Assembly (NCBI GenBank): GCA_963682055.1
Contig: OY821747.1
Location: forward strand, 25,108,126 to 25,172,125
From: Primula veris
Taxonomy: Eukaryota > Streptophyta > Magnoliopsida > Ericales > Primulaceae
DNA length: 64,000 nt
Reading direction: 5' to 3'
Position 1 is the first letter of the stretch. Every line of letters starts with the position of its first letter. A program made the translations under genes and the position numbers. Below, one piece after another: positions 62,933 to 64,000 of this stretch. The notes beneath the pieces were generated by a model, which worked only from the letters and a program-made list of their open reading frames with translations, was not told where the DNA came from and searched no databases.

Positions 62933-64000
62933 GGTTAAGCTTTTTACAATCCAACCAAACAAGCCCATTAAAGCAGAAAACAGAAACGATTATTATCGAA
63001 AGGACCCTAAAAAATGTATAGTAGAAAACAGAAAAATACAAATACAACCAAACAAGCCGATTAAATCAGAAAACAGAACAATAGATATAGTGTACAAATT
63101 AACAGTCAACCAGCCTGATTTCCAGATATTAAATTTATAATGGGCTTGTTTGGTTGTAACAATGAAAAGGTATTTTAATGTTGTTTTTTAACAGGAATAG
63201 AATGTTAAACTCTATTCCAACGAAAAACTGGAGTATAAAACGAGCGCTTTATATTTCATGAAAAACTCTATATATTAAAACATTAAGTAAGCTTTTCGTG
63301 TGAAAAAGCAAGCTTATATCCATAATATGTTATAATAACAAGCAGGAGAAACCAAACAATTAAGCTAGTTTTAAAAAATGAAAGCAAAAAAAAAAAAAAA
63401 AGCCCATTAAAGCATGAAACAGAAACGATTATCATTTGAAAGAACCCTACAAAATATTTTATAGTAGAAAAACAGAAAAAATAGAAAATAGAAAAATAAT
63501 GGATTACCCGGTGGACTGGAAACTTCCAAAGCATCCCTAATCAACTTTGAATCCATGACCTCCTGTTTATTTTATTTTATTTTTTAAAAAAACAAACAAA
63601 TAAAATATTTATAAAAAAAAAGACGATTTAAATACTCACACCCAACAGAGAAATTAATAGTATGAAACAAAACCCTAGAGAGAAAGGGCAAAAAGGGACT
63701 TTATATCCTCTAGATCTATAATAGTCCGTTTAACTATTATAAGCCCTTTTCTTTTTAATTTCTTTCCAATTACTCCTTTTCTTGTCGGTCAAACGGTTTT
63801 CGTCCTTTATTATTTTTTAAATAATATATAAATTTGAAATTTTCATTATAACTGATAAATGTAATATTACAGAAAATCAATAGTTGTACTATCATTTCTT
63901 GAAACATACGAAGGTTAGATTGTATGATTAAAAGAATACCTCTAATTAGATTGTACAGTGAGCAAAATCACGACGAAGTCACGACGAGGCTGCGGAGGAG
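62933..64000 (+). repeat. 20,650-bp tandem unit, copy 3 (cut by window end)
   Basis: The first 1,068 bp of a third unit, joined at the same LTR/MITE junction as copy 2. It carries C at 62981 like copy 2 and unlike copy 1 (T at 21681). It includes the first AKR2-like coding exon at 63508-63556. Confidence 0.95.
63508..63556 (-). pseudogene. orphan first coding exon of AKR2-like gene (unit 3)
   Basis: Third copy of 22208-22256, again cut off from exons 2-10 by the LTR junction at 62932/62933. Confidence 0.85.

Overview
The window is nuclear DNA of a flowering plant, most likely a eudicot. It is AT-rich, has GT-AG introns, and is dense in Ty1/copia, Ty3/gypsy, Mutator-like (MULE) and MITE-type elements. 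Between them lie pieces of typical angiosperm genes: a SEPALLATA1/2-like MADS-box gene, an AKR2-like ankyrin chaperone gene, a neprosin-domain gene and a NOD26-like aquaporin gene. The sequence does not let me name the species. No bacterial gene, rRNA, CRISPR array or complete tRNA gene was seen.

Layout. 1-5690 is the 3' part of a Ty1/copia element (gag, protease, integrase, RT, RNase H, 1.44-kb 3' LTR). It ends 46 bp upstream of the last two exons of a SEP1/2-like MADS gene (5737-6720). 7.5-13.9 kb is a decayed MULE carrying a Ulp1-like (C48) protease gene on the + strand and a mudrA-type transposase on the - strand. A 418-bp foldback MITE (7656-8073, 10-bp TSD) and a solo LTR (11403-12687, 5-bp TSD) have inserted into it. 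13.9-14.9 kb is a neprosin pseudogene. 16.9-17.3 kb is a PIF/Harbinger Myb-like remnant. 18131-22256 (- strand) is a ten-exon AKR2-like gene with one apparent frameshift.

From 21633 to the end, the window is a head-to-tail array of a 20,650-bp unit: 21633-42282, 42283-62932, and a partial third copy from 62933. I saw only four single-base differences between the first two units. The left edge lies in intron 1 of the AKR2-like gene, so units 2 and 3 repeat its promoter and first coding exon only. Each full unit also holds a gypsy chromovirus 3' remnant, a hAT-like MITE with a tRNA-like core, a 3,159-bp copia element lacking RT and RNase H, a hypothetical minus-strand gene with a 30-bp minisatellite, a NIP aquaporin pseudogene, and a 5'-truncated copia copy of the same family as the element at 1-5690. 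The unit ends inside that copy's LTR.

The genes do not form a pathway. The window records nested insertion, pseudogene decay and a very recent large tandem amplification, or an assembly artefact that mimics one. The array and its junctions are the most important thing to check. I found no convincing new molecular system.
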